From the IMG/VR virus record IMGVR_UViG_3300032291_004330, positions 1 through 29,358 of that record: DNA of 29,358 nt; one strand, given 5' to 3'. The position numbers and the translations under genes were made by a program. Below, piece by piece: positions 20,887-27,809 of the stretch (position 1 is its first letter; each line of letters begins with the position of its first letter). Under the pieces are notes generated by a model that searched no databases, was not told the DNA's origin, and saw only the letters and a program-made list of their open reading frames with translations. This DNA is from a virus.

Positions 20887-21493
20887 CCATAGTAAAGGTC
20901 ACGTAATAGAAGATAGGGTTTTTTGTGAAGCATTTGTGATTCCTGAAGGTGAATCTGAAGATTTTTTATTAGAAAATGGTTGGTTACCTTCCGTTCAACC
21001 ACCAATTTATTGGTATCAATCCCAAAGTATAAGAATTAATTATGAAAAAATTATTTTAGATAAAAGACAACAAAAAACTTTTTCATTAATAAAATGTGAC
21101 TTTTTTGATTACCAAAAACAAAAGTGTGTTGATGACTTCTTTTTCAATTTTTTTGAAAGTAGGTCTCTTGATATGAAAGATTTTTATTTAAAAAATTCTG
21201 AGTTTTTTAAACTAAAAGTTATGTTGATATCCTTAAATGGTGTTGTGGTTGGATATACAAGATTTATGTTACTTGAAAACTCTATCCTTGGATTTGAAAG
21301 TTCTTATTCACTAAATTTACCAAAACATTCTCTTGGAAAAAATTCTATTCTACTTTTATCAAAGTTTGGTAAAGAACAGGGTATAAATTATTTGTACATA
21401 TACGAAGGTTATAAAGATTTATATTCACACAAATTTGAAATTACGGGGGCGGAGTATTGGGAAGGGGAAAAGTGGATTCCTTGTGATATTTAA
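20870..21493 (+). CDS. Arginyl/leucyl-tRNA-protein transferase-like (GNAT-fold) protein
   Basis: The 207-residue protein has LLENGWLPSVQPPIYWYQSQ SIRI near residue 30-50 and, in its last third, SLGKNSILLLSKFGKEQGIN YLYIYEGYKDLYSHKFEI TGAEYWEGEKW. The SLG ... G-x-x-YLYI ... GY ... K-F-x-GxE order is like the C-terminal GNAT half of aminoacyl-tRNA-protein transferases (Ate/Bpt), which add amino acids to protein N-termini. The N-terminal Cys cluster of those enzymes is absent, so the donor could differ. Its start lies within the previous gene. Confidence 0.5.
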   Translation: MKIIFDHSKGHVIEDRVFCEAFVIPEGESEDFLLENGWLPSVQPPIYWYQSQSIRINYEKIILDKRQQKTFSLIKCDFFDYQKQKCVDDFFFNFFESRSLDMKDFYLKNSEFFKLKVMLISLNGVVVGYTRFMLLENSILGFESSYSLNLPKHSLGKNSILLLSKFGKEQGINYLYIYEGYKDLYSHKFEITGAEYWEGEKWIPCDI

Positions 21494-21497
21494 TAAT

Positions 21498-22208
21498 ATG
21501 AGTAATGCAAATTTCAAAAATATTGATAGAACTATAGAAATTCTAAAAGATTTCAAAAAAGTTTTATTTTTAACTTGTTCGAATAGATATTCAGAAATTG
21601 AAGAAAAACAAACCCCTAAGTCTACAATTCTTGCGGAAGTAATTGCGGAAAATTTAGACAATGTTACTTTGATTAATGTTCCTGATTTAAAAATTTATCC
21701 TTGTGAAGGTAATGTTTCAAGGGAAGATGGTAACAAGTGTGGTATTAAAGAGGCTCTCTTAAAAGATGAAGAAAAAAATCCTTCAGGTTATCATAGATGT
21801 TGGGCATCTCTTCATAATGAAGATGATGAACTTTGGAAAATTTCCAAAGAATTATTTGAATCTGATTGTGTAATATTCTTTGCATCGGTAAGATGGGGTC
21901 AGACTAATATGTTTTATCAAAAATTAATTGAAAGACTTAATTGGATTAATAATAGATTTATCCCTCTCGGGGAAGATAATATCATTAAAGATATATCATC
22001 AGGACTAATAATTGTTGGTCAACACGAATATGCCGACAAAATATGTAAATTTCAGTATGAAGTCCACGATTACTATGGTTTCAAACCAAACAAAGAACTT
22101 TATTGGTATTGGATGGCGGAAAACATAGATTATGAGAAAGAAACTTTAAAAGGTTATTTAGAAAGTTATCCAAAATTTTACAAAAATTTCAAGATAGAAA
22201 AATTATGA
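21498..22208 (+). CDS. Flavodoxin/FMN-reductase-like protein
   Basis: ATG 21498 gives 236 residues. The first strand and loop KVLFLTCSNRYSE, followed by STILAEVIAENLDNVTLINV and later DCVIFFASVRWGQTNMFYQKLIERL, follow the flavodoxin-like fold of NAD(P)H-dependent FMN reductases, where the first loop holds the FMN phosphate. Several Cys (YPCEGNVSR, NKCGIKEAL, HRCWASL) may be redox-active. It could supply reducing power or act on quinones. It starts 4 nt after the transferase-like gene and ends in TGA. Confidence 0.65.
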   Translation: MSNANFKNIDRTIEILKDFKKVLFLTCSNRYSEIEEKQTPKSTILAEVIAENLDNVTLINVPDLKIYPCEGNVSREDGNKCGIKEALLKDEEKNPSGYHRCWASLHNEDDELWKISKELFESDCVIFFASVRWGQTNMFYQKLIERLNWINNRFIPLGEDNIIKDISSGLIIVGQHEYADKICKFQYEVHDYYGFKPNKELYWYWMAENIDYEKETLKGYLESYPKFYKNFKIEKL

Positions 22209-22226
22209 TTTCTCATTTTATTAGTT

Positions 22227-22234
22227 TATCTTTG
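22227..22234 (+). promoter_or_regulatory. TAnnTTTG promoter element
   Basis: TATCTTTG is a perfect -7 element. A -33 match is not evident. Expected start near 22240, 10 nt before ATG 22250. Confidence 0.5.
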
Positions 22235-22249
22235 TATTAAAGTAATAAA

Positions 22250-22414
22250 ATGAAAGAAACAATATTTTTTATTGGGATGTTTTTATTTGTCGCAGTTATC
22301 TCTTGGTTATGGGTATCGGGAATAGACAAAATGAAAAATGAACACCCTGATTATAAAGGTGAAGACTTTTTAAATTTTAAAGACGATGAAGACGACAAAA
22401 ATAACATTTATTAG
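22250..22414 (+). CDS. Small single-pass membrane protein (54 aa)
   Basis: From ATG 22250 to TAG 22412-22414 the product has a membrane helix at 5-24 (IFFIGMFLFVAVISWLWVSG) and a charged tail ending in an acidic run (FKDDEDDK). The 3' end overlaps the phosphoesterase start by 29 nt in another frame. It follows a -7 promoter element directly. No family is recognised. Confidence 0.6.
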   Translation: MKETIFFIGMFLFVAVISWLWVSGIDKMKNEHPDYKGEDFLNFKDDEDDKNNIY

Positions 22415-23069
22415 TGACACTCACGGAAAACACGAATATCTTACAAGTAAAAGAATGGGTAATATCCTCGGTAGTGGTGATATTTTAATCCACTGTGGAG
22501 ACATAACTAATACCGGAAAATCGTACGAAATAAAAGATTTTTTAGATTGGTTTAGTAATACTGATTTTACCCATAAGGTGTTTATCGCAGGAAACCACGA
22601 CTTCGGTTTTGAATTGGTAAATACTATTGCTCCTGAATATATTGAGAAGGGTGTTACTTATCTTTTTGATAGTAGTGTTGAAATTGATGGGATAAAGATT
22701 TATGGTAGTCCTTGGCAACCTGAATTTTATGATTGGGCATTCAATCTTCCAAGAGGTGAAAAACTTGCTGAAAAGTGGGTTAAAATACCAGGTAATACTG
22801 ATATTCTTATCACTCACGGTCCAGCATTTAGAATGTTAGACCACGTACCTAACGGTACGATGGTTGGATGTGAAGATTTATTTAACAGAATTATGGATAT
22901 AAAACCAAAAATTCACGCGTGCGGTCATATTCATTGGGCGTATGGACAAAAGTCATTCAATGATGTTGAATTTTTAAACGCTTCAACATTAAACGAAAGA
23001 TACGAGTATGAGAACAAACCAATAGTATTAAATTTTGATACTGAAAATAAACTTATAGATTATGTTTAA
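22386..23069 (+). CDS. Calcineurin-like metallophosphoesterase
   Basis: The 227-residue protein shows all the metallophosphoesterase motifs in order: ISDTHG (D-x-H), HCGDI (GD), AGNHD (GNHD), ITHGP (H) and CGHIHWAYG (GHxH), binding two metals. The size and GSPWQPEFYDWAFNLPRG segment resemble MPPED-type nucleotide phosphodiesterases. The substrate is unknown: cyclic nucleotides, nucleotide signals or DNA ends are possible, and hydrolysis of a host defence signal is an attractive but untested idea. It overlaps the small membrane gene upstream. Confidence 0.88.
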   Translation: MKTTKITFISDTHGKHEYLTSKRMGNILGSGDILIHCGDITNTGKSYEIKDFLDWFSNTDFTHKVFIAGNHDFGFELVNTIAPEYIEKGVTYLFDSSVEIDGIKIYGSPWQPEFYDWAFNLPRGEKLAEKWVKIPGNTDILITHGPAFRMLDHVPNGTMVGCEDLFNRIMDIKPKIHACGHIHWAYGQKSFNDVEFLNASTLNERYEYENKPIVLNFDTENKLIDYV

Positions 23070-23072
23070 TTT

Positions 23073-23375
23073 ATGAAATTTGAAACATTTAAAAAATTAG
23101 TGGAGTCTGAATTTACTCGTACAAATGACCTGTCATTGATAAAAGAAAAAATACGTCAATTATTAAATTTGTATGAGAGTGATTGTGAACAAGATAAGGT
23201 AGATGAAAATTGTAATCTTATACCCTACCACCATTTGTGCGGGTGTAACCCAATAAACGGTGGTAGTGGAGTTTGTGGTTGTGGTATTGGTAATATATTA
23301 GTTAAAAGTGAATATAAAAAAGAAATCTATGAATCAGTTAGAAGAGAAAGAGAAAAATACAAATCAAAAATTTAG
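23073..23375 (+). CDS. Cys-rich small protein
   Basis: The 100-residue protein has a helical N-terminus and a cluster HHLCGCNPINGGSGVCGCGI GN with four Cys and two His, probably a metal site. The C-terminal part is a basic helix (EIYESVRREREKYKSK). It starts 3 nt after the phosphoesterase and overlaps the following gene by 47 nt. Function is not recognised. Confidence 0.65.
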   Translation: MKFETFKKLVESEFTRTNDLSLIKEKIRQLLNLYESDCEQDKVDENCNLIPYHHLCGCNPINGGSGVCGCGIGNILVKSEYKKEIYESVRREREKYKSKI

Positions 23376-23637
23376 TAAAGAAATTTTAGATAAAGTTTCT
23401 GAGTTGATGAAAAATAATTTAAAACTTAGAAAAAAAGAAAAAGTTATAGAAATAAATAAAGAGGAGCTGTACAAACTTTATATGGAATGGGTTAACGAAG
23501 TTTCTGAAGAATGTGATTGGAAAACATCATTTGGTCCTAAAGAGATTGTTAACGCAATTGCAAAAATAATAGAGAAAAATCCTAATCTTGTAGGATTCAC
23601 AAATATTAAAGATGAAAATAGCAATAATTGGGAGTAG
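23329..23637 (+). CDS. Charged helical protein of unknown function
   Basis: I start at ATG 23329 (MNQLEEKEKNTNQKF), 102 residues, rather than the in-frame GTG at 23308. The N-terminal half is a Lys/Glu-rich helix; the C-terminal half has MEWVNEVSEECDWKTSFGPKEIVNAIAKIIEKNPNLVGF, which looks like a small globular alpha domain. It overlaps both neighbours (47 nt and 26 nt), typical of this operon. No function is recognised. Confidence 0.6.
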   Translation: MNQLEEKEKNTNQKFSKEILDKVSELMKNNLKLRKKEKVIEINKEELYKLYMEWVNEVSEECDWKTSFGPKEIVNAIAKIIEKNPNLVGFTNIKDENSNNWE

Positions 23638-23953
23638 AAATTTTAAGGACAAATCTTTATTGGATGAAGTACTAAATTCATACAAAGATAAAGTCACTAT
23701 GATTGTTTCAGGTGGTGCAAAGGGTGCAGACACTATTGGAGAATCTTGGGCAAAAGAGAACAACATACCAACTCAAATATTTTTACCAAAGTGGGAAAAA
23801 TTTGGTAAGTCCGCAGGTTTTATTCGAAATAATTATATTATTGAGAACTCAGATGAAATTATCGCATTTTGGGACGGGGTCTCAAAAGGTACTCAACATA
23901 GTATTTCACTATGTAAAAAATTAAATAAAAACTGTAAAATAATACTCTTTTAA
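23612..23953 (+). CDS. SLOG-family (DUF2493/YspA-like) nucleotide-binding protein
   Basis: The 113-residue protein has MKIAIIGSRNFKD, VSGGAKGADTIGESWAKENN, FLPKWEKFGKSAGFIRNNYI and SDEIIAFWDGVSKGTQHSI. This is the Rossmann-like SLOG/DUF2493 pattern with a GSR turn and a GGAxGAD loop. SLOG proteins bind nucleotides or nucleotide-derived ligands, and some act in stress or defence signalling (family knowledge). Its place downstream of a metallophosphoesterase is notable. Its substrate is not known. Confidence 0.85.
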   Translation: MKIAIIGSRNFKDKSLLDEVLNSYKDKVTMIVSGGAKGADTIGESWAKENNIPTQIFLPKWEKFGKSAGFIRNNYIIENSDEIIAFWDGVSKGTQHSISLCKKLNKNCKIILF

Positions 23954-23955
23954 AA

Positions 23956-24189
23956 ATGAACTACACTATAAAATCACCTCCCGCAGCTTTTTTATCTAGA
24001 TTCGAACCTGTAGATTTTTTTTGGATTGAAAAAAAAGATTTAATAATAGAAAATGAGAACGGTGAAGAGTTCCTCGTAAGAATGACTGAGACTGGGGGGT
24101 CTATTAGTTTTGAAACTTTAGTAAATGAAGATTGGGTGTTAATTTCAGATATTGATTTACTAAATTGGTTATTCGAAAATGTTCGTTAA
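23956..24189 (+). CDS. Small protein, paralogue of the gene at 25331
   Basis: The 77-residue protein has LIIENENGEEFLVRMTETGG SISFETLVNEDWVLISDIDL LNWLFENV. The protein at 25331 repeats this plan (TIEDENGVEYEIRISEHSNG, GWIDITDRGLIDYIIEDL). Both look like a small beta-beta-helix domain. Duplication inside the same operon is likely. It starts 2 nt after the SLOG gene. Function is unknown. Confidence 0.65.
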   Translation: MNYTIKSPPAAFLSRFEPVDFFWIEKKDLIIENENGEEFLVRMTETGGSISFETLVNEDWVLISDIDLLNWLFENVR

Positions 24190-24253
24190 TTCAATAATTT
24201 TAACTCTAATGTTTTTATGAATACAATTAAACAAATCTTTAAACACTAAAAAG

Positions 24254-24787
24254 ATGAAAAAAAATTTTTTAACTTTTATATTATTCCTTTTTTCCTTTGT
24301 GTCATTTGCACAAAATGGGGGTATTTCTGCCGAAAATAACTCCTTAATATTGGAATTTGTCGGTTTTTCAGGTAGTATGGTTATTGTAAAAACCACCAAC
24401 AAAAATAATTGTAATGCAAATATCCGTGTACAATGGGGTTCTTTATCTAAAGAAAAAAACATAGGTCCTTTGGGGTCGGATACATTCCATTTGGAACCAC
24501 AAAGTCAAAGATTTATTAGGGCACATTCTAATTCAAATTGTGGAGGTAATTCAGGAACTGTGGAGATTGATTATTTGATAATTTTACCCATAACATTTGA
24601 ATTTATAACTGTAAAACAAGTTTCCAAAGAGGTTGTGAACATTAAATTTAAAGTTTCTGAGTGTGATGGAACAGATAGATTTAATATTCAAATTTCAAAA
24701 GACGGGAAAAATTACAAAACTGTTGAGGTAATTTTATCAGATGAGATAGTACCAAATAAAATTTATAACGTTAACGTAAAAATATAA
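24254..24787 (+). CDS. Secreted protein with Bacteroidetes-type signal peptide
   Basis: The 177-residue protein has a signal peptide MKKNFLTFILFLFSFVSFAQ with cleavage before NGG, the common flavobacterial FAQ form. The mature part is beta-rich: VGFSGSMVIVKTTNKNNC, ANIRVQWGSLSKEKNI, FHLEPQSQRFIRAHSNSNC and a second strand-rich half (FEFITVKQVSKEVVNIKFKV; KDGKNYKTVEVIL), suggesting two immunoglobulin-like sandwiches. It would be periplasmic or exported. An adhesion or blocking role is possible; nothing specific is seen. Confidence 0.75.
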   Translation: MKKNFLTFILFLFSFVSFAQNGGISAENNSLILEFVGFSGSMVIVKTTNKNNCNANIRVQWGSLSKEKNIGPLGSDTFHLEPQSQRFIRAHSNSNCGGNSGTVEIDYLIILPITFEFITVKQVSKEVVNIKFKVSECDGTDRFNIQISKDGKNYKTVEVILSDEIVPNKIYNVNVKI

Positions 24788-24792
24788 TTAAA

Positions 24793-24981
24793 ATGAAAAA
24801 TTATTCAAAAATATTAGTCTTAGGTTTGATTGTGACATCTGTTTTTTTCTTTTCTTCTTGTAATAAAAATGAAGAGCTCTCAGAATTACAAAAAACTGAA
24901 ATAAATTTCTTTAGGATTGAAACAGTTAGTAAAGTTGGTGACACTACTTACTCCGTTGTAAAAAAAATAGAAATTAAGTAA
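24793..24981 (+). CDS. Small lipoprotein
   Basis: The 62-residue product has a signal peptide MKNYSKILVLGLIVTSVFFF with lipobox FSSC (Cys23) and a short polar mature part (NKNEELSELQKTEINFFRIE TVSKVGDTTYSVVKKIEIK). It follows the secreted-protein gene by 5 nt, so the two are likely expressed together at the cell surface or periplasm. Confidence 0.7.
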   Translation: MKNYSKILVLGLIVTSVFFFSSCNKNEELSELQKTEINFFRIETVSKVGDTTYSVVKKIEIK

Positions 24982-24986
24982 TTTAA

Positions 24987-25184
24987 ATGACGGGTATTCA
25001 AATATACTTTCTTGTATTAATTTTAAGTATTATTACCTCATTTGTATCTTGGGTACTTATGCAAGTATATTTCGAATGGGAAATTTTTTGGCGTAAAATT
25101 ACGACTTTTGCTTTTATTTCGCTTATTATTACTATATTTGTTGGACTATTCTATGTAGTAAGATTTCTTTCTTTTATTTTCTAA
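24987..25184 (+). CDS. Small two-helix membrane protein
   Basis: The 65-residue product has hydrophobic segments at 5-26 (IQIYFLVLILSIITSFVSWVL) and 40-65 (TFAFISLIITIFVGLFYVVRF), with an acidic/basic turn EWEIFWRKI between them. Holin-like in size, but it is far from the endolysin and so not assigned as one. It follows the lipoprotein gene by 5 nt. Confidence 0.6.
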   Translation: MTGIQIYFLVLILSIITSFVSWVLMQVYFEWEIFWRKITTFAFISLIITIFVGLFYVVRFLSFIF

Positions 25185-25220
25185 TAAAAAATGTCTTGAA
25201 CACTAAACTAATCAAATAAT

Positions 25221-25325
25221 ATGGCAGAATTAATCATATCAACAGTTTTAGGTATTCTAATTGGAATATGTTTATTTGGTGTTATTGACATCGAAAGACA
25301 AATTCGTAAAAATGATAAAAAATAA
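25221..25325 (+). CDS. 34-residue membrane micropeptide
   Basis: From ATG 25221 to TAA 25323-25325. Residues 3-23 are hydrophobic (LIISTVLGILIGICLFGVI) and are followed by a charged tail DIERQIRKNDKK. The stop is 5 nt from the next start. The pattern matches the other micropeptides in the window. Confidence 0.5.
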   Translation: MAELIISTVLGILIGICLFGVIDIERQIRKNDKK

Positions 25326-25330
25326 AATAT

Positions 25331-25573
25331 ATGACATACAAATTAAAGACAGAACCTGAATTGGTTTACTTTATGGAAACCAAGCAATGTACAATCGAAG
25401 ATGAGAATGGTGTTGAATACGAAATCAGAATCAGTGAGCACTCTAATGGTAGTGATTTTCTTATTCTGGACGATACTGGTTGGATAGACATAACAGATAG
25501 AGGATTAATAGATTATATTATAGAGGATTTACCTTTTGAAGAAATAAAAAATGACACCGAAACAGGCATATAA
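25331..25573 (+). CDS. Small protein, paralogue of the gene at 23956
   Basis: The 80-residue product aligns by eye with the protein at 23956 across its whole length: ENG-x-E(Y/F), RIS/RMT-E, Gly-Ser, W-x-x-I-x-D, L-x-x-(Y/W)-(I/L)-x-E. It has an acidic C-terminus. It overlaps the next gene by 23 nt in a different frame. Function is not recognised. Confidence 0.65.
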   Translation: MTYKLKTEPELVYFMETKQCTIEDENGVEYEIRISEHSNGSDFLILDDTGWIDITDRGLIDYIIEDLPFEEIKNDTETGI

Positions 25574-25754
25574 AATATACCTCGACTATTACCGAGATAA
25601 TACTTGGAAGTGGGAAGATATTAGTACCTATCTTAAACCTACTTTGATAGACTATGAGGAATACTCATTCGAAGAGTTCAAGGATAAAGTATTAACTGAT
25701 GATAAGTTTAATGAGCGGTGGGGTAATGGATGTAGGGAAGAATTAAAAAAATAG
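25551..25754 (+). CDS. Mini-protein of the ThyA-related array (first-segment type)
   Basis: The 67-residue product ends in YSFEEFKDKVLTDDKFNERW GNGCREELKK. The EEF-x-x-K-x-x-TD-x-x-F-x-x-R-(W/F)-G segment is shared with proteins at 26005 and 26795 and with residues 118-137 of the thymidylate synthase at 27806. The N-terminal part (MTPKQAYKIYLDYYRDNTWKW) is unrelated to the others at sequence level. The last bases run into the repeated junction (TAG-AAAGTT-ATG). Confidence 0.65.
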   Translation: MTPKQAYKIYLDYYRDNTWKWEDISTYLKPTLIDYEEYSFEEFKDKVLTDDKFNERWGNGCREELKK

Positions 25755-25760
25755 AAAGTT

Positions 25761-25820
25761 ATGAATAACGAACAACAGCATATTATTGATGAGGTATATG
25801 AGAACTTCACTAATTATTAA
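25761..25820 (+). pseudogene. Truncated 19-residue copy of the MNNEQQ protein family
   Basis: From ATG 25761 the frame encodes MNNEQQHIIDEVYENFTNY and then stops at TAA 25818-25820. It matches the first 16 residues of the proteins at 26005 and 26795 and nothing more, so it looks like a decayed or cut copy left by unequal recombination. It might still be translated as a short peptide. Confidence 0.7.
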
Positions 25821-25836
25821 ATTTAAATAAAAAAAT

Positions 25837-25998
25837 ATGGAAAACAAAAATTGGACAAGAGAAGAAGCAGAACAAAACAAAAATAAATTGATTGAAGAAT
25901 TACAACAATTACCTATATCAGAAGACAATTTAGATTGGGTTACTAAAGAACTTAATCAACTTATTGATGAAGAAGAAGTGAGACAAATAAAAAAATAG
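25837..25998 (+). CDS. Small charged helical protein (53 aa)
   Basis: From ATG 25837 to TAG 25996-25998 the product MENKNWTREEAEQNKNKLIE ELQQLPISEDNLDWVTKELN QLIDEEEVRQIKK is two charged helices. It sits between the truncated and full copies of the MNNEQQ family. Its stop is part of the junction repeat. No function is recognised. Confidence 0.6.
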   Translation: MENKNWTREEAEQNKNKLIEELQQLPISEDNLDWVTKELNQLIDEEEVRQIKK

Positions 25999-26004
25999 AA
26001 AGTT

Positions 26005-26364
26005 ATGAATAACGAACAACAACAGATTATTGATGATGCGTATGAGAACTATTGGGATATCAACCCTGATGCGGAGAAAACATTTCAGTATGAAGGACAT
26101 AATATTGAAACAAGAAGAATGACCAAGGACGAGTTTGTTGAAATGGTTAAAACTGATGAAGAGTATGCTAGAAGGTGGGGATTAAGGATTGAGGAAAAAG
26201 AGCTGAGTTTGGAAGAAAGAATTATTTTTGCTGGATATGATTATGAAAATAGAGGTGGTATTGGGTGGAATATGTTAAAAGAGTCAGTTGATTTAGACAA
26301 TTCAATACCTAGAAAATTAATCACAATAACATACAACGATAAAACAATAGAAAGTTATGAATAA
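26005..26364 (+). CDS. ThyA-related mini-protein, two shared segments
   Basis: The 119-residue product has three parts: MNNEQQQIIDDAYENY; then at 39-59 MTKDEFVEMVKTDEEYARRW G, matching ThyA 118-137 (10 of 20 identical by eye); then at 65-111 KELSLEERIIF ... SIPRKLITITYN, matching ThyA 226-266 (RELSMEERNKW ... EVPKRAISLMYN). The catalytic and dUMP-binding parts of ThyA are missing, so it is not a synthase. Its C-terminus TIESYE is encoded by the junction repeat itself and overlaps the next start by 8 nt. Function is unknown; it may bind ThyA or be a decayed paralogue. Confidence 0.7.
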   Translation: MNNEQQQIIDDAYENYWDINPDAEKTFQYEGHNIETRRMTKDEFVEMVKTDEEYARRWGLRIEEKELSLEERIIFAGYDYENRGGIGWNMLKESVDLDNSIPRKLITITYNDKTIESYE

Positions 26365-26788
26365 GATACAAGTAAAACAACCAACATTTTTAATCAACTT
26401 AGATAACTCAACAGAAGTTAGTTATGTACCGATGGATGGTAATTGGAAGACGATTACCGTACAAACATACCAACACGGGTTTCCTGAAATAAAAGACGAT
26501 GAAATGCTCTACTATTTTACAGAAAATAGAGGATATATCGGAAGACACTATGTGCTGAATAAAAAATACACAGAAGGTAATATTGAATATGAATACACTA
26601 AATTAGGTTCAAATACATTAATGGGTATTTCTTATCGTGGAGACAACGACCCTGTTATTAAAATAGATGAATTTATAAGAAACAAAATTTCAAACAAAGA
26701 TTATACTGAATTTATTGATACGAATATGGATAATCCTTTCGTTAGAATTATAGTAATTGGTGATGAATCTAAATTTTTATTTAAATAG
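26357..26788 (+). CDS. Phage protein of unknown function
   Basis: The 143-residue product begins MNKIQVKQPTFLINLDNSTE and is beta-rich with aromatic residues (SYVPMDGNWKTITVQTYQHG; MLYYFTENRGYIGRHYVLNK). It lacks both ThyA-shared segments, so it is an unrelated cargo gene in the same array. Both ends use the ATAGAAAGTTATGAAT junction. No catalytic motif is seen. Confidence 0.65.
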   Translation: MNKIQVKQPTFLINLDNSTEVSYVPMDGNWKTITVQTYQHGFPEIKDDEMLYYFTENRGYIGRHYVLNKKYTEGNIEYEYTKLGSNTLMGISYRGDNDPVIKIDEFIRNKISNKDYTEFIDTNMDNPFVRIIVIGDESKFLFK

Positions 26789-26794
26789 AAAGTT

Positions 26795-27355
26795 ATGAAT
26801 AACGAACAACAACAGATAATTGATGATGCGTATGAGAATTACCGCACCACTTTAATAGGTTCAATTACTTTTAGTGAGAGGGGTAAACATTTCAAATCAG
26901 ATGGACTTGAATTTAATAGCGGGTATCCTAATTATGTTCATTACTCGCAAGAAGAGTTCATCAACAAATGTAAAATAGACCCGGAGTTCAGTGAAAAGTG
27001 GGGATTAAAGATTGAGGAAAGAGAGTTGAGTTTGGAAGAGAGAGTTGTAATCTTTAATCAAAAGAAAGAAAAGGGTGAGATTGTAATACCCGAATTCAAA
27101 TCAGTTGGAGATATGAACGCTTGGACGAATAGATTACTTGATAATGATATCCCAACCAAACTAATCACAGTAACTAGAGAGTTGAGTGAAGACGAAATAT
27201 GGGATTACATTCACAAAAATAAAATTGAAATCCTACATCAGCATGCTGTACTATATAGTCACGCAGTTGGAAGTGAATATAGAAAATCATTTATACCAAC
27301 ACTAATAGTACATTATAACATCCCAACTAAAGAAACAATAGAAAGTTATGAATGA
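26795..27355 (+). CDS. ThyA-related mini-protein, longer form
   Basis: The 186-residue product begins with the same 16 residues as the protein at 26005. It then has a different insert, then YSQEEFINKCKIDPEFSEKW GLKIEERELSLEERVVIFN, then IPTKLITVTRELSEDEIWDY and a C-terminus ending in TIESYE. The order of shared segments is the same as in ThyA and in the shorter copy. The C-terminal codons again overlap the next start by 8 nt. It probably arose by duplication with insertion. Function is unknown. Confidence 0.7.
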   Translation: MNNEQQQIIDDAYENYRTTLIGSITFSERGKHFKSDGLEFNSGYPNYVHYSQEEFINKCKIDPEFSEKWGLKIEERELSLEERVVIFNQKKEKGEIVIPEFKSVGDMNAWTNRLLDNDIPTKLITVTRELSEDEIWDYIHKNKIEILHQHAVLYSHAVGSEYRKSFIPTLIVHYNIPTKETIESYE

Positions 27356-27608
27356 ATTTTACCAACAAATGAAGAGCGAGTGTAAATTACCAGTCGCACA
27401 ATTAACATACACATACCGAGATTTTGAAGGTGGTTTATATCCATTTGCTAAAATTCATATTAATTTTAGAGATAGTGATGAAATCAACATTCAAAAAATG
27501 GAAAAAGTGAAAAGTAAGTATGGAGAATTTTTTATGTTCTTTAATAATAGTAAGGAAGGTAGAGAATTTTGGAAAAATAACCCAATAACAATAACACAAA
27601 AACAATAG
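27348..27608 (+). CDS. Small protein of unknown function
   Basis: The 86-residue product (MNEFYQQMKSECKLPVAQLT ... YPFAKIHINFRDSDEINIQK) is an alpha/beta sequence without known motif, ending at a TAG that belongs to the junction repeat. It carries no ThyA-like segment. It is translated from the junction start shared with the previous gene. Confidence 0.6.
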   Translation: MNEFYQQMKSECKLPVAQLTYTYRDFEGGLYPFAKIHINFRDSDEINIQKMEKVKSKYGEFFMFFNNSKEGREFWKNNPITITQKQ

Positions 27609-27614
27609 AAAGTT

Positions 27615-27809
27615 ATGAATATAAACATAGATGGAAACGATTTATTAAAACACTTATCTTTCTGGCACAACAAAACAGATGACGAGTGTATTGAAATGGC
27701 GATGGGTGAATATGGGGTTGATGCCGAACAAGCACTAATGAATATGCTCGAAAGAGATTTTTGTACGCAGATGAATAACAATGTAGTTGAAAAATTAAAA
27801 AAGTTATGA
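27615..27809 (+). CDS. Small protein coupled to thyA
   Basis: The 64-residue product MNINIDGNDLLKHLSFWHNK ... ends VEKLKKL at TGA 27807-27809, which overlaps the thyA start as ATGA, so the two are translationally coupled. It is helical and acidic, with HNKTDDECIEMAMGEYGVDA EQALMNML. Function is not recognised. Confidence 0.65.
   Translation: MNINIDGNDLLKHLSFWHNKTDDECIEMAMGEYGVDAEQALMNMLERDFCTQMNNNVVEKLKKL

Larger units (their letters stand above)
25751..26837 (+). repeat. Three near-identical gene starts (about 54 nt each)
   Basis: The sequence ATAGAAAGTTATGAAT, followed by about 38 nt encoding MNNEQQQIIDDAYEN, occurs at 25751, 25995 and 26785 with only a few differences (for example CAG-CAT for CAA-CAG in the first). 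The shorter core ATAGAAAGTTATGAAT also occurs at 26347, 27338 and 27605, and AAAAAGTTATGAAT at 27801. These are not CRISPR repeats: spacing is irregular and each copy is a gene start. Confidence 0.85.

Noticed and set aside
24987-25184. Second holin
   Set aside because: The two-helix shape fits, but it is far from the endolysin and inside a group of envelope proteins.
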